Positions 23,985 to 31,280 of a stretch of 64,000 nt of DNA are shown in pieces. The stretch spans positions 310,001-374,000 of the forward strand of contig CAWHZI010000001.1 of NCBI GenBank assembly GCA_963833835.1, read 5' to 3'. Position numbers and translations under genes: made by a program. The stretch is from Bog-532 sp963833835. GTDB lineage: Bacteria; Actinomycetota; Actinomycetes; Streptosporangiales; Streptosporangiaceae. A model generated the notes under the pieces. The model did not search any database. It was not told the origin of the DNA and saw only the letters and a program-made list of their open reading frames with translations. Positions within the stretch are counted from its first letter, which is position 1. Every line of letters starts with the position of its first letter.

Positions 23985-24605
23985 TTAGGCCAGGTAATCT
24001 CTCGCCGCGGCTTGCAGGTCACTGCTCTCTGACTGAGCTCGTTGCCCGCGATTGCGCGACTCTTGAAGCGCTTCGTCGAGAAGGGCGACCAAGCGGTTTT
24101 GCCTTTCTGCAAATATCAGCATATTTGCCCAGCGGTTTGTGGCATCACCGGTCTCTGAGAGGAACCGGCGATCCAGGCCTGACCTCTCCGCTACCCTGTC
24201 GATAGCAGCAGGGCTACCAAAGGCGCGCGCAAGTGCGTCTACAAGGTGGCCGAACGTCTCCGGTTGGGAGCGTTGCCACCTAGCAAGCTCTTCCAATGCC
24301 TGCGACGAGAACTTAGGCGGAACTAGGAAATCAGGCGGCAGCGGTGGTTCTGTGGTGCTCTTGCCAGGGATCGTATGAGGCCTGTCGGAGCGATGAACTC
24401 CCAGGAGATAAGCGAGACCGCGCAGCGGGAAGGGGATCAGAGCACCAACGCAGGCAGCTAGCACCCCGAGCGGATGACCGTCAACTGCTAGGACAATGAG
24501 GGTCAGCACGACTGGTGCGGCCGCGAAGCCGCCTACTACGTAGCAGCTGACGCGCAGGTATCTACTACGTCCGGAGCCTGATGCAGGCAGTTGCTGTGAG
24601 CTCAT
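23985..24605 (-). CDS. Membrane protein with putative effector-associated (EAD1-like) domain
   Basis: A 206-residue protein. Two membrane helices (about 18-42 and 46-70) are followed by a Pro-rich linker (75-98) and a helical domain at about 115-185. In that domain FGHLVDALARAFGSPAAIDRVAE, GLDRRFLSETGDATNRWANMLIFAERQ and NRLVALLDEALQESR reproduce the pattern I know from effector-associated death-like domains: L..L..AF, then a W..ML.(F/W)AE.QGRL..L core. EADs are adaptor modules in NTP-dependent conflict systems. The ATG at 24605 starts 2 bp after the upstream stop, so expression is coupled to the 4-helix membrane protein. No matching EAD-bearing effector is seen nearby. Domain call by eye only. 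Confidence 0.55.
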   Translation of the reverse strand: MSSQQLPASGSGRSRYLRVSCYVVGGFAAAPVVLTLIVLAVDGHPLGVLAACVGALIPFPLRGLAYLLGVHRSDRPHTIPGKSTTEPPLPPDFLVPPKFSSQALEELARWQRSQPETFGHLVDALARAFGSPAAIDRVAERSGLDRRFLSETGDATNRWANMLIFAERQNRLVALLDEALQESRNRGQRAQSESSDLQAAARDYLA

Positions 24606-24607
24606 GG

Positions 24608-25060
24608 TCAGTGCAGTAGTTCCTTCCACGCAGTCAATACCCATTGTAGGTTCACGTTAAGCCACCAGAAGGCGCAGAGGACGGCACAACCTACACTGCT
24701 GGTCACCGTGACAGCCCTCGACTTCATGTGGTACACGATCAGATCTTCGCTGCCAGATCGTGAGTAACTCAACGCGGGATCGTAGGCGCGGAAACGAGTA
24801 ATTACTGCCATGATCATGAGTGCCAAGAAAAGAATCCCTACGCCAGCCCACCGAACCGGAATTTCTTTGCCGTGCGAGCCGGGGATGAAGGCCACTTGCA
24901 TGATTATGGCCGCAACGAGGATGTCAAACCCGACTCCGAGATCTTCGGTCTCTGGAGTGCCGTTCTTTGAAAGTACATGCCATCCAGCCGCCATAAAGGC
25001 TCCAGCGGCCGTCACTACGACTGACACGATGAAATCAATCACGTTATGATGATAAAACAT
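24608..25060 (-). CDS. Small four-helix membrane protein coupled to EAD protein
   Basis: A 150-residue integral membrane protein with helices at about 7-30, 43-61, 68-89 and 116-135, short loops and a cytoplasmic-looking segment SYSRSGSEDLIVYHMKSR before the last helix. It resembles no family I recognise. The gene's GC content is low for this genome. The ATG at 25060 is chosen because the longer start (25114) would overlap the Nudix gene. It is immediately upstream of, and translationally coupled to, the EAD-domain protein, suggesting a two-component membrane module. Confidence 0.6.
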   Translation of the reverse strand: MFYHHNVIDFIVSVVVTAAGAFMAAGWHVLSKNGTPETEDLGVGFDILVAAIIMQVAFIPGSHGKEIPVRWAGVGILFLALMIMAVITRFRAYDPALSYSRSGSEDLIVYHMKSRAVTVTSSVGCAVLCAFWWLNVNLQWVLTAWKELLH

Positions 25061-25088
25061 GTCACAGCGGTAACCACTTAAAACTACT

Positions 25089-25577
25089 TTACGTAGCTTT
25101 ATTGTTACCATCAACCATATTGGGATCGCTTAGGGTGATATCTGTGCATGAATTAATTAGGTGCATGCCGTCGTGAGCTCGCACAAACGGACCCTTACTG
25201 CTTAGTGCGTCCGCCACACGGACGGCTCGTGCCTCAGGCATATCACGGTTGGCCTCGTCGATGGTGACCCAGGCGACTTTGCGGGCTTCGCTCGTTGGGT
25301 GGATGTTCCCTCCAATAACGCGGCACCGGAACGTGAGAGTAACCACCCCTAGGCACATGTTCTTGTACACGCCGGTGAGCTGCTCTGCCTGTACTTTGAC
25401 CCCGGTTTCTTCAAGCACCTCGCGGGTCACGCCATCGGTCGGGGTCTCATTGAGTTCCAGGACGCCGCCTGGTGGCACCCAGAGGCCGTCGTCGTCACGC
25501 TGGATGGCCAAGACCCGGCCGTCCTCGCGGACGACGACACCGGTGACGCTCACTGAGTGGCGCGGCAGCTCGCTCAT
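25089..25577 (-). CDS. Nudix hydrolase (AICE-type)
   Basis: A 162-residue Nudix protein. The Nudix box is GGVLELNETPTDGVTREVLEETGV (residues about 37-60), with the REVLEETG metal-binding glutamates intact. It hydrolyses nucleoside diphosphates linked to other moieties; the substrate is unknown. A Nudix gene next to a KorSA-like GntR regulator is a known feature of actinomycete integrative and conjugative elements of the pSAM2 type, and that is the arrangement here (GntR at 25590-26309, 12 bp upstream). Starts at the ATG at 25577. Confidence 0.85.
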   Translation of the reverse strand: MSELPRHSVSVTGVVVREDGRVLAIQRDDDGLWVPPGGVLELNETPTDGVTREVLEETGVKVQAEQLTGVYKNMCLGVVTLTFRCRVIGGNIHPTSEARKVAWVTIDEANRDMPEARAVRVADALSSKGPFVRAHDGMHLINSCTDITLSDPNMVDGNNKAT

Positions 25578-25589
25578 GGGGTCCGTAGC

Positions 25590-26309
25590 CTACTCGACGG
25601 ACCACTCGTAGGAGAGTCGCCACTGCTGGCTCGGAAAGACGTTGATCACCGTCTCCACCGGAGTGCCGTCCTCCGTGTAAGCGATGCGGGTGACTTCCAG
25701 GACGTACTGCGCCTCAGTTAGGCCGAGGAAGTTCGCTTCGTCGGCTCGGGGTTGCCGTGCCTCGATCTCTTCCGCGAACTTCGCTACGCGGTAACCCCGG
25801 TCAGCCAGCCTTCTATATAGGCCGGTCGGTCCTGTATCTGGCAGAGCGATGTCTTCGCCGCCTGCGATCTCCCACGGTATGTAGGACGTAGCGAGCTGGA
25901 CAGGCCGTCCCGAGGCGAACATCTGCCGGGTGCGCCGCACTACCCGGCCGCCGGTCGCAATTCCCAGGTGCTCGGCTACATCGGCTGGTGCTGCCACGGG
26001 GCTCAGATCGGCTAGCGGTGCGTCGGGCTCCAGCCCCGCCTTCCGCATCTCGTCTGCAAAGCTGCTGCCGCCAGTGCTGCCATGCGGAATTCGGCGTACC
26101 CGTTTGACGGTCGGAATTTCCTGTACGTAGGCGCCCTTCCCGTGCTCGACGCGGATGAGCCCCTCTCCGCGGAGCAACGCAATGGCGCGATTGATGGATG
26201 TCTGGTTGAGCCCGTACTGCCGCGCGAGATCTGGCTGACTGGGCAGTGCGGAGCCCGGCGGATAGACGCCCTGTTTGATCGCTTTGCGCAGTTCGTCGGC
26301 GACTTGGCG
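25590..26309 (-). pseudogene. KorSA-like GntR regulator, N-terminally truncated
   Basis: The frame from about 26309 gives RQVADELRKAIKQGVYPPG, then LPSQPDLARQYGLNQTSINRAIALLRGEGLIRVEHGKGAYV, a GntR winged helix, followed by a UTRA-type ligand domain ending QQWRLSYEWSVE. However, there is no ATG, GTG or TTG before RQVADELR: the frame reaches an in-frame stop in foreign sequence. The first possible start (TTG 26177) would lose most of the HTH. The missing few N-terminal residues were replaced by a 29-bp piece of the integrase gene. In pSAM2-like elements this regulator represses the replication activator. Confidence 0.75.
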
Positions 26310-26332
26310 TCTTCCTCGGTGGCGAAGCCGCC
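26304..26332 (-). repeat. 29-bp inverted fragment of the integrase gene at a deletion junction
   Basis: Exact reverse complement of 27549-27577 (integrase codons for GGFATEEDA). It lies precisely where both the GntR gene and the Rep gene lose their 5' ends. Confidence 0.8.
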
Positions 26333-27195
26333 GTCCTGTTCAACGCCTACGCCGGAGACCTGTGGCGCCGGTTCACCACCTACCTGCCCCGCCAGCTCGC
26401 CCACCACGCAGGCATAACCCAGAAAGCACTGCGGGCCGTCCTGCGTATCCGCTACGTCAAAGTCGCCGAATACCAGGCCCGCGGCATCGTCCACTTCCAC
26501 GCCGTCATCCGCCTCGACGCCACCGGCCCTGGCTACCAGCCACCACCCGCCCGCTACAGCGCCGCCCTGCTCTGCGACGCCATCACCCAGGCCGCCAGGA
26601 CCATCACTCTCATCGCCGACGCGCCTCGCGCACCTGTACGGCTCAGCTTCGGCACCCAGACCGACGCCCGGCCCATCCGCGACAGCACCGCCCTGCCCGG
26701 CACCGGACAAGCCCTGTCCGGGCAAGCCGTAGCCAACTACATCGCCAAATACGCCACCAAGAGCCTCACCGCCCCCGGCCTGCCCGACCGGCGGCTGACA
26801 ACCACCTTCGACATGAAAGGCCTGCGCTGCTCAGCCCACTACAAGCGGATGATCACCACCGCCTGGCAGCTCGGCTCCAGGCACGCCACCGGCGACCCCC
26901 GATTCCGGCAATGGGCCCACATGCTCGGCTACGGCGGCCACTTCCTCACCAAGAGCCGCCGCTACTCCGTCACCTTCAGCCAGCTCCGCCAGGCCCGCAC
27001 CACCCACCGCCGAACCCAGCGGCATCCCGAAGGCGAACGCGATCCATGGGGCCGCCACTCGACGAAACCGTCGTCCTGGTCATCGCGTCCTGGACCTACG
27101 CCGGAACCGGCTACACGGCCAGCCCAGGAGCCGAACTAGCCACCGCCTCCGCCGCTTGGGCACGCGAGCACCGTAGCCAACCAAACGCTGCTTGA
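26333..27195 (+). pseudogene. RepSA-like replication initiator, truncated and frameshifted
   Basis: The frame from about 26333 encodes VLFNAYAGDLWRRFTTYLP, then VAEYQARGIVHFHAVIRLD (the HxH-like metal motif of rolling-circle initiators), then GQAVANYIAKYATKSLTAPG (Tyr-containing helix) and WAHMLGYGGHFLTKSRRYSVTFSQLR, all typical of pSAM2-type RepSA proteins. The N-terminal third is missing. At about 27054 one C is missing from GGCCGCC-ACTC: restoring it joins DPWGR to PLDETVVLVIASWTYAGTGY, the normal C-terminus, ending at 27195. Rep-dependent excised replication would be lost. Confidence 0.85.
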
Positions 27196-27229
27196 ACTCA
27201 TCCATTGGACGAAAGGAGAAATCATTGTC

Positions 27230-27463
27230 ATGACAGTTGTGAGCGACCACACCACCGGCACGAGGCCGCGTCTGCTCCTCACCGTGCCGGACGCCGCCGC
27301 CGCATTGGCTATCTCGCGTAGCAAGCTGTACGAGCTGTTCGCTGCTGGCCTGGTCCGTTCAGTCCGTATCGACGGCTCGCGCCGCGTCCCCGTTGAGGCG
27401 CTCGAAGCCTACGTTGCCGTTTTGCTCGATCAGGAGGCCATAGCTGATGCCGCGGCTTCGTGA
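27230..27463 (+). CDS. xis: Excisionase (MerR-like HTH, Xis)
   Basis: A 77-residue excisionase. The core reads LLTVPDAAAALAISRSKLYELFAAGLVRSVRIDGSRRVPVEALEAYV, a winged helix-turn-helix of the DNA-bending Xis type with the typical R-I-D-G-S-R-R-V-P wing. It steers the tyrosine recombinase towards excision. The ATG at 27230 follows AAAGGAGAAATCATTGTC. Its 3' end overlaps the integrase start by 17 bp, the usual xis-int arrangement of AICEs. It appears intact although its partner is frameshifted. Confidence 0.9.
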   Translation: MTVVSDHTTGTRPRLLLTVPDAAAALAISRSKLYELFAAGLVRSVRIDGSRRVPVEALEAYVAVLLDQEAIADAAAS

Positions 27464-28657
27464 CGGAGTGATCAAACGTGGCGGCTCGTGGTCCTACGTA
27501 ATCCGTGTTCCTGACCCGGCTACCGGCGTGACCAAGCCCAGATGGGTCGGCGGCTTCGCCACCGAGGAAGACGCCAACGCCGCCCGTGACGAAGCACGCG
27601 TCCGTGCCCGGCGCGGCGAGTTCGTCAACCGGTCGACGCTGACCGTCGCCGAGTACCTGGCTGAATGGATCGAGACCCACGCCCCAGCGGTGAAACCGAA
27701 GACGCTGGCCGGGTACCGCCACGACATCGACCACTACATCGTGCCCCGCATCGGCCGGATGCGGCTGCAGGCTTTGCGCCCAGCCGTCATATCGAAGTTC
27801 TACCGCGAGCTGACCGAGCACGGCGGCCGCGACGGTGCCCCCTTGTCGGCCTGGACCGTCGCTCACGTCCATCGGACTTGCGCAAGGCCCTCGCCGATGC
27901 CGTGCACGTCGACCAACTACTTGCCGCCAATCCAGCCGAACGATCCAAGCGCCCCCGCGACCACGCCAGTGAACCCGCCCGAGTCTGGACCACTGATCAA
28001 CTGCAGACCTTCCTGGCCGCAGCGCAGGACCACCGGCTGTACGCCTTCTACCGTCTCGCCGCCTACACCGGCGCCCGCCGCGGCGAACTCCTCTACTTGC
28101 GCTGGTCAGCGATTGACCTGGCAGCCGCCGAGGTCACATTCGGCGGGTCGACCGCAGTCGTCCAGGGCCAACGCATCGAGGGCACTACTAAGGGTGGCCG
28201 ATCCCGGGTCGTCAGTATCGATCAAGAAACCGTCACCGTCCTGCGCGAGTATCAACGGCAGCAGAACGGCGAGCGCCTAACCGCCGGGTCGGCTTGGAGC
28301 GACCACGGCGGCTTGGTCTTCACCAGCCGCTGGGGCGAACCGCTCTACCCCGACACTGTGACCGTGCTCATGAGCAAACTGATCCGCGAGCACAACAAGT
28401 CAGCCTCAGCCCCCGATGAGCCCCTGCCGCATGCGCGGCTGCATGATCTTCGCCACCTGCACGCCACGACTTTGCTGCTGGCTGGGGTCCCGGTTCATGT
28501 CGTGGCCGCCCGGCTGGGCCATGCCGACCCGGCGGTGACGCTCAGGGTGTACTCCCACGTCCTGCGCGAGCACGCACTCGGCATCGGAGACATCTTCGCC
28601 CAAGCCGTGAACGGCTCAGTTAGCAAATCTGTTAGCAAGCAAGGTCGGCTGAAATGA
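27447..28657 (+). pseudogene. int: Tyrosine-recombinase integrase with single frameshift
   Basis: The first frame gives the SAM-like N-terminal DNA-binding part (GGSWSYVIRVPDPATGVTKPRWVGGF; LTVAEYLAEWIETHAPAVKPKTLAGYRHDID as a region). At about 27877 one base is missing; restoring it joins VAHVHRT to LRKALADAVH and the catalytic domain follows: the first Arg in YTGARRGELLYLRW, the HDLRHLHATTLLLAG block, LGHADPAVTLRVYSH with the final His and catalytic Tyr. The stop at 28657 lies only 30 bp from the 3' end of tRNA-Phe, the expected position next to attachment site. Likely inactive unless the indel is an assembly error. Confidence 0.88.
28619..28637 (+). repeat. GTTAGCA repeat pair at integrase 3' end
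   Basis: GTTAGCA-AATCT-GTTAGCA within the last codons of int. Related pairs are at 11746 and 18943; these could be arm-type recombinase sites or ends of lost integrase genes. Confidence 0.45.
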
Positions 28658-28689
28658 CAAAGAGCAGCGTTGCCGCTGCTCAAAGAGGG

Positions 28690-28763
28690 TGGTCAGGGGC
28701 GGGGTCGAACCGCCGACCTTCCGCTTTTCAGGCGGACGCTCGTACCAACTGAGCTACCTGACC
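28690..28763 (-). tRNA. tRNA-Phe(GAA)
   Basis: Full cloverleaf: acceptor GGTCAGG/CCTGACC, D-arm GCTCAGTTGGTA, anticodon stem TCCGC with loop CTGAAAA (anticodon GAA), T-arm GGCGGTTCGACCCCGCC. The genome encodes ACC after the acceptor stem and no full CCA. Its 3' 45 bp are repeated at three other places, marking it as the integration target of the adjacent element. Confidence 0.97.
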
Positions 28764-28814
28764 GTAGGGGCTGACGGTACCGCCGCTCTCCCGGTACCGT
28801 CGCTCTCCCCAGAG

Positions 28815-28889
28815 CGGTCCTGACGGGATTTGAACCCGCGACCTTCACCTTGACAGGGTGACGAGCACTCCGAGCTGCTCTACAGGACC
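28815..28889 (-). tRNA. tRNA-Asp(GTC)
   Basis: Acceptor GGTCCTG/CAGGACC, anticodon stem TCACC with loop CTGTCAA (anticodon GTC), T-arm CGCGGGTTCAAATCCCG. No encoded CCA. It is the second tRNA in a Phe-Asp-Glu cluster on the minus strand. Confidence 0.96.
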
Positions 28890-28922
28890 TTGCGTCTTAC
28901 GTCTACCAGCATACCCGGCAGG

Positions 28923-28995
28923 TACCCCCAACGGGATTCGAACCCGTGCTGCCGCCTTGAAAGGGCGGTGTCCTAGGCCACTAGACGATGGGGGC
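28923..28995 (-). tRNA. tRNA-Glu(TTC)
   Basis: Acceptor GCCCCCA/TGGGGGT, anticodon stem CCGCC with loop CTTTCAA (anticodon TTC), T-arm CACGGGTTCGAATCCCGT. It is the first gene of the minus-strand Glu-Asp-Phe cluster. Confidence 0.96.
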
Positions 28996-29408
28996 CCGGC
29001 GACTTGCACCGCCGTTCCCGTGGCGTCCGCCGTCGGGGACTGGCCCAGCATAGGGGACAGAAGCTCAACCAGCAAAACGCTACGTCGGCTAGTTTACCGG
29101 GGCGCTGGGGCGGCTCGCGGCCGCTCGTTGACGATCGGCGGCCGGTCGAGCTTCGGCGTGACGCTGTGGGAGAACACTGCAGGTCATCGGGGCGTGACCG
29201 GGAATTTTCGGGGAGTAAGACCGGTGTCCCCTTGCAATTGCGGCGATAGTTCGCCACGGTAAGCAACGGAGAGGTAACTCACGGGGATCACTGGTGTGAC
29301 CCCCGTCACACTGTCACTTCGGTGAAAATCCTGCCGCCGAGGTGACGCCAGCCAGCCGATGTGGGGGAACAGTTCATGCAGGCCTTCGGGGAGCGCGGGT
29401 AGGGCCGG
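28996..29408. other. Intergenic region before MFS gene
   Basis: No gene seen. Contains the promoter side of the tRNA cluster and a CRP-like palindrome at 29296-29311. Confidence 0.5.
29296..29311. promoter_or_regulatory. CRP/GlxR-type operator
   Basis: TGTGA-CCCCCG-TCACA, an exact fit to the TGTGA-N6-TCACA consensus of CRP-family regulators, about 98 bp before the MFS start. The arms extend by GTG/CAC to 7 bp. Function inferred from the match. Confidence 0.6.
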
Positions 29409-30872
29409 GTGTCACCGCACCGGACGGTCCGGCAGCAGGCGCCCGCCCCGCGGCCGGACGACGCCATCGCCTACGTCACCGCGCCCATCGCACGACGTGG
29501 GCCGGAGACCGGGTCCTGGGACGCGGACCGGCGGGACGGCGCAGTGCCGCCCAGCCCGCCACCGGGAGGCCCCATTAAAAATAATCCGGCCCCCGGGGAT
29601 GGCGAGCCGGCGCAGGGGCGGCACCGGCGGGCACCGGAAAAGCAGGCCACCTACCGCGAGGTGTTCGCGATCCGCGAGTTCCGCGGGCTGTGGTTCGCCC
29701 AGGTGCTGTCGTACGCCGGGGACCAGTTCGCGCAGGTCGCGATCGCGGTGCTGGTCTACCACCGGACCGGGTCGGCGCTGCTGACCGCGCTGGCGTACGC
29801 GCTGACCTACCTGCCGCCGATCGCGGGCGGCCCGCTGCTGGCCGGGCTGGCCGACCTGTTCCCGCGGCGGCGGGTGATGATCGTCTGCGACCTGGCCCGC
29901 GCCGGGCTGGTCTCGCTCATGGCCATCCCCAGCATGCCGTTCGCCGGGCTGTGCGGCCTGCTGTTCCTGACCGTGCTGCTCGGCGCGCCGTTCTCGTCGG
30001 CGCGGTCGGCCCTGCTGCCGGACGTGCTGCCCGGGGACAAGTTCGTGGTCGGCTCCGCGATCGGGAACATCAGCTTCCAGGCCAGCCAGATCCTGGGCTT
30101 CGTGGCCGGGGCCGCCGTGGTGACCGTGCTCGACCCGTACCGGACCCTGGCCACCGATGCGCTGACGTTCGCGCTGTCGGCCCTCATCGTCGCCGGCTGG
30201 GTCCGGCACCGGCGCTCCCCGCACCGGGAGCCGGGTAAGCGGCCGTCGCTGTGGTCGGTATCCCGGGAGGGCCTGACCACCGTGTTCGGCAACCCGGTGC
30301 TGCGCACGCTGCTGCTGTTCGGCTGGCTGGCCGGCTTCTGCATCGTGCCGGAGGGCCTGGCCGCGCCGTACGCGCACTCGCTGCACGGGAACGCGCTGAC
30401 CGTCGGGCTGCTGATGGCGGCCATGCCGGTGGGCGTGGTGGCGGGCTCGTTCGCGTTCGGCCGGCTGTTCACCCCGTCGGGGCGGATCCGGATGATGGGC
30501 TGGCTGGCCATGGCGTCCTGCGCGCCGCTGATCGGCAGCGCGTTCTCGCCGCCGCTGTGGGCGGTGCTGCTGCTGTGGAGCCTGGCCGGGGCGGGCGAGG
30601 CCTACCAGCTCGCGGCGGCCGCGGCGTTCGTGCAGAACCTGACGCCCTCGGCCCGGGCCCGGGCGTTCGGGCTGGCCCAGTCGGGGCTGCTGGCCGTGCA
30701 GGGGGTCGGCATCCTGGCCGGCGGCGCGGTGGCCAACGTCACCGGGGCGCCGGTCGCGGTGGGCCTGGCCGGGATGCTGGGGCTGTGTGCCGCGGCCGCG
30801 CTCTCCATGAGCTGGACGCTGCGGCGCGGCGAGGTCATGTCCGCCGCCCGGGCCCACGCCATCAGCGACTGA
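29409..30872 (+). CDS. MFS transporter (enterobactin-exporter-like, MFS_3)
   Basis: A 487-residue transporter with about 10-12 membrane helices. After a long disordered, Pro/Arg-rich lead (residues 1-75) the transporter starts YREVFAIREFRGLWFAQVLSYAGDQFAQVA and has the helix 2-3 loop GLADLFPRRRVMIVCDLARAG, typical of the MFS_3 group of drug and siderophore exporters. The GTG at 29409 is the first start of the frame; a later start would shorten the lead, and no clear ribosome binding site decides. Plausibly under a CRP-like regulator. Substrate unknown. Confidence 0.82.
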   Translation: MSPHRTVRQQAPAPRPDDAIAYVTAPIARRGPETGSWDADRRDGAVPPSPPPGGPIKNNPAPGDGEPAQGRHRRAPEKQATYREVFAIREFRGLWFAQVLSYAGDQFAQVAIAVLVYHRTGSALLTALAYALTYLPPIAGGPLLAGLADLFPRRRVMIVCDLARAGLVSLMAIPSMPFAGLCGLLFLTVLLGAPFSSARSALLPDVLPGDKFVVGSAIGNISFQASQILGFVAGAAVVTVLDPYRTLATDALTFALSALIVAGWVRHRRSPHREPGKRPSLWSVSREGLTTVFGNPVLRTLLLFGWLAGFCIVPEGLAAPYAHSLHGNALTVGLLMAAMPVGVVAGSFAFGRLFTPSGRIRMMGWLAMASCAPLIGSAFSPPLWAVLLLWSLAGAGEAYQLAAAAAFVQNLTPSARARAFGLAQSGLLAVQGVGILAGGAVANVTGAPVAVGLAGMLGLCAAAALSMSWTLRRGEVMSAARAHAISD

Positions 30873-30934
30873 CCGTCCGGCGGGCGGCCGCGGCGGGCCT
30901 GGGCCGGGTCAGGCGGCCGGGTCAGGCGGCCGGG

Positions 30935-31189
30935 TCAGCGCTGCTTGTGGAGCAGGTTCCCGGTGATGGATTTCCCGCCCTCTTCCGGGATCACGGCCCA
31001 CGCGATCAAATAGATCAGGGCCCCCAGGCCCCAGAAGATCGTGAAAACCGCGAAACCGAGCCGGACGAGGGTGACGTCAATCCCGAAATGCGCGGCCAGG
31101 CCAGCACAGACGCCGGCCAGCATCCGCCCCTCCCGGCGGCGTTCCAGCTTTCTGGGCGGGCTGGCGCCGTGACCGTTGTTCTCGCTCAT
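30935..31189 (-). CDS. PspC-domain membrane protein
   Basis: An 84-residue protein. The PspC core is unmistakable: KLERRREGRMLAGVCAGLAAHFGIDVTLVRLGFAVF, then a membrane helix FWGLGALIYLIAWAVIPEE. PspC proteins act in envelope stress sensing or as membrane anchors for regulators. An ATG at 31201 four codons upstream is an alternative start. Convergent with the MFS gene and divergent from the acyl-CoA dehydrogenase. Confidence 0.88.
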   Translation of the reverse strand: MSENNGHGASPPRKLERRREGRMLAGVCAGLAAHFGIDVTLVRLGFAVFTIFWGLGALIYLIAWAVIPEEGGKSITGNLLHKQR

Positions 31190-31280
31190 GGCTTTGTTCA
31201 TGCCCGCTATGCGGAACCTTCGACCAAGGGAATTCCCCCGGTTAATACCCTGGGTGCCAGCAAGCCGAGAGGACGCGCCA

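Noticed and set aside
29412..30857. 481-codon frame antisense to the MFS transporter
   Set aside because: His/Arg/Gln-rich low-complexity mirror of the transporter's GC-biased codons.
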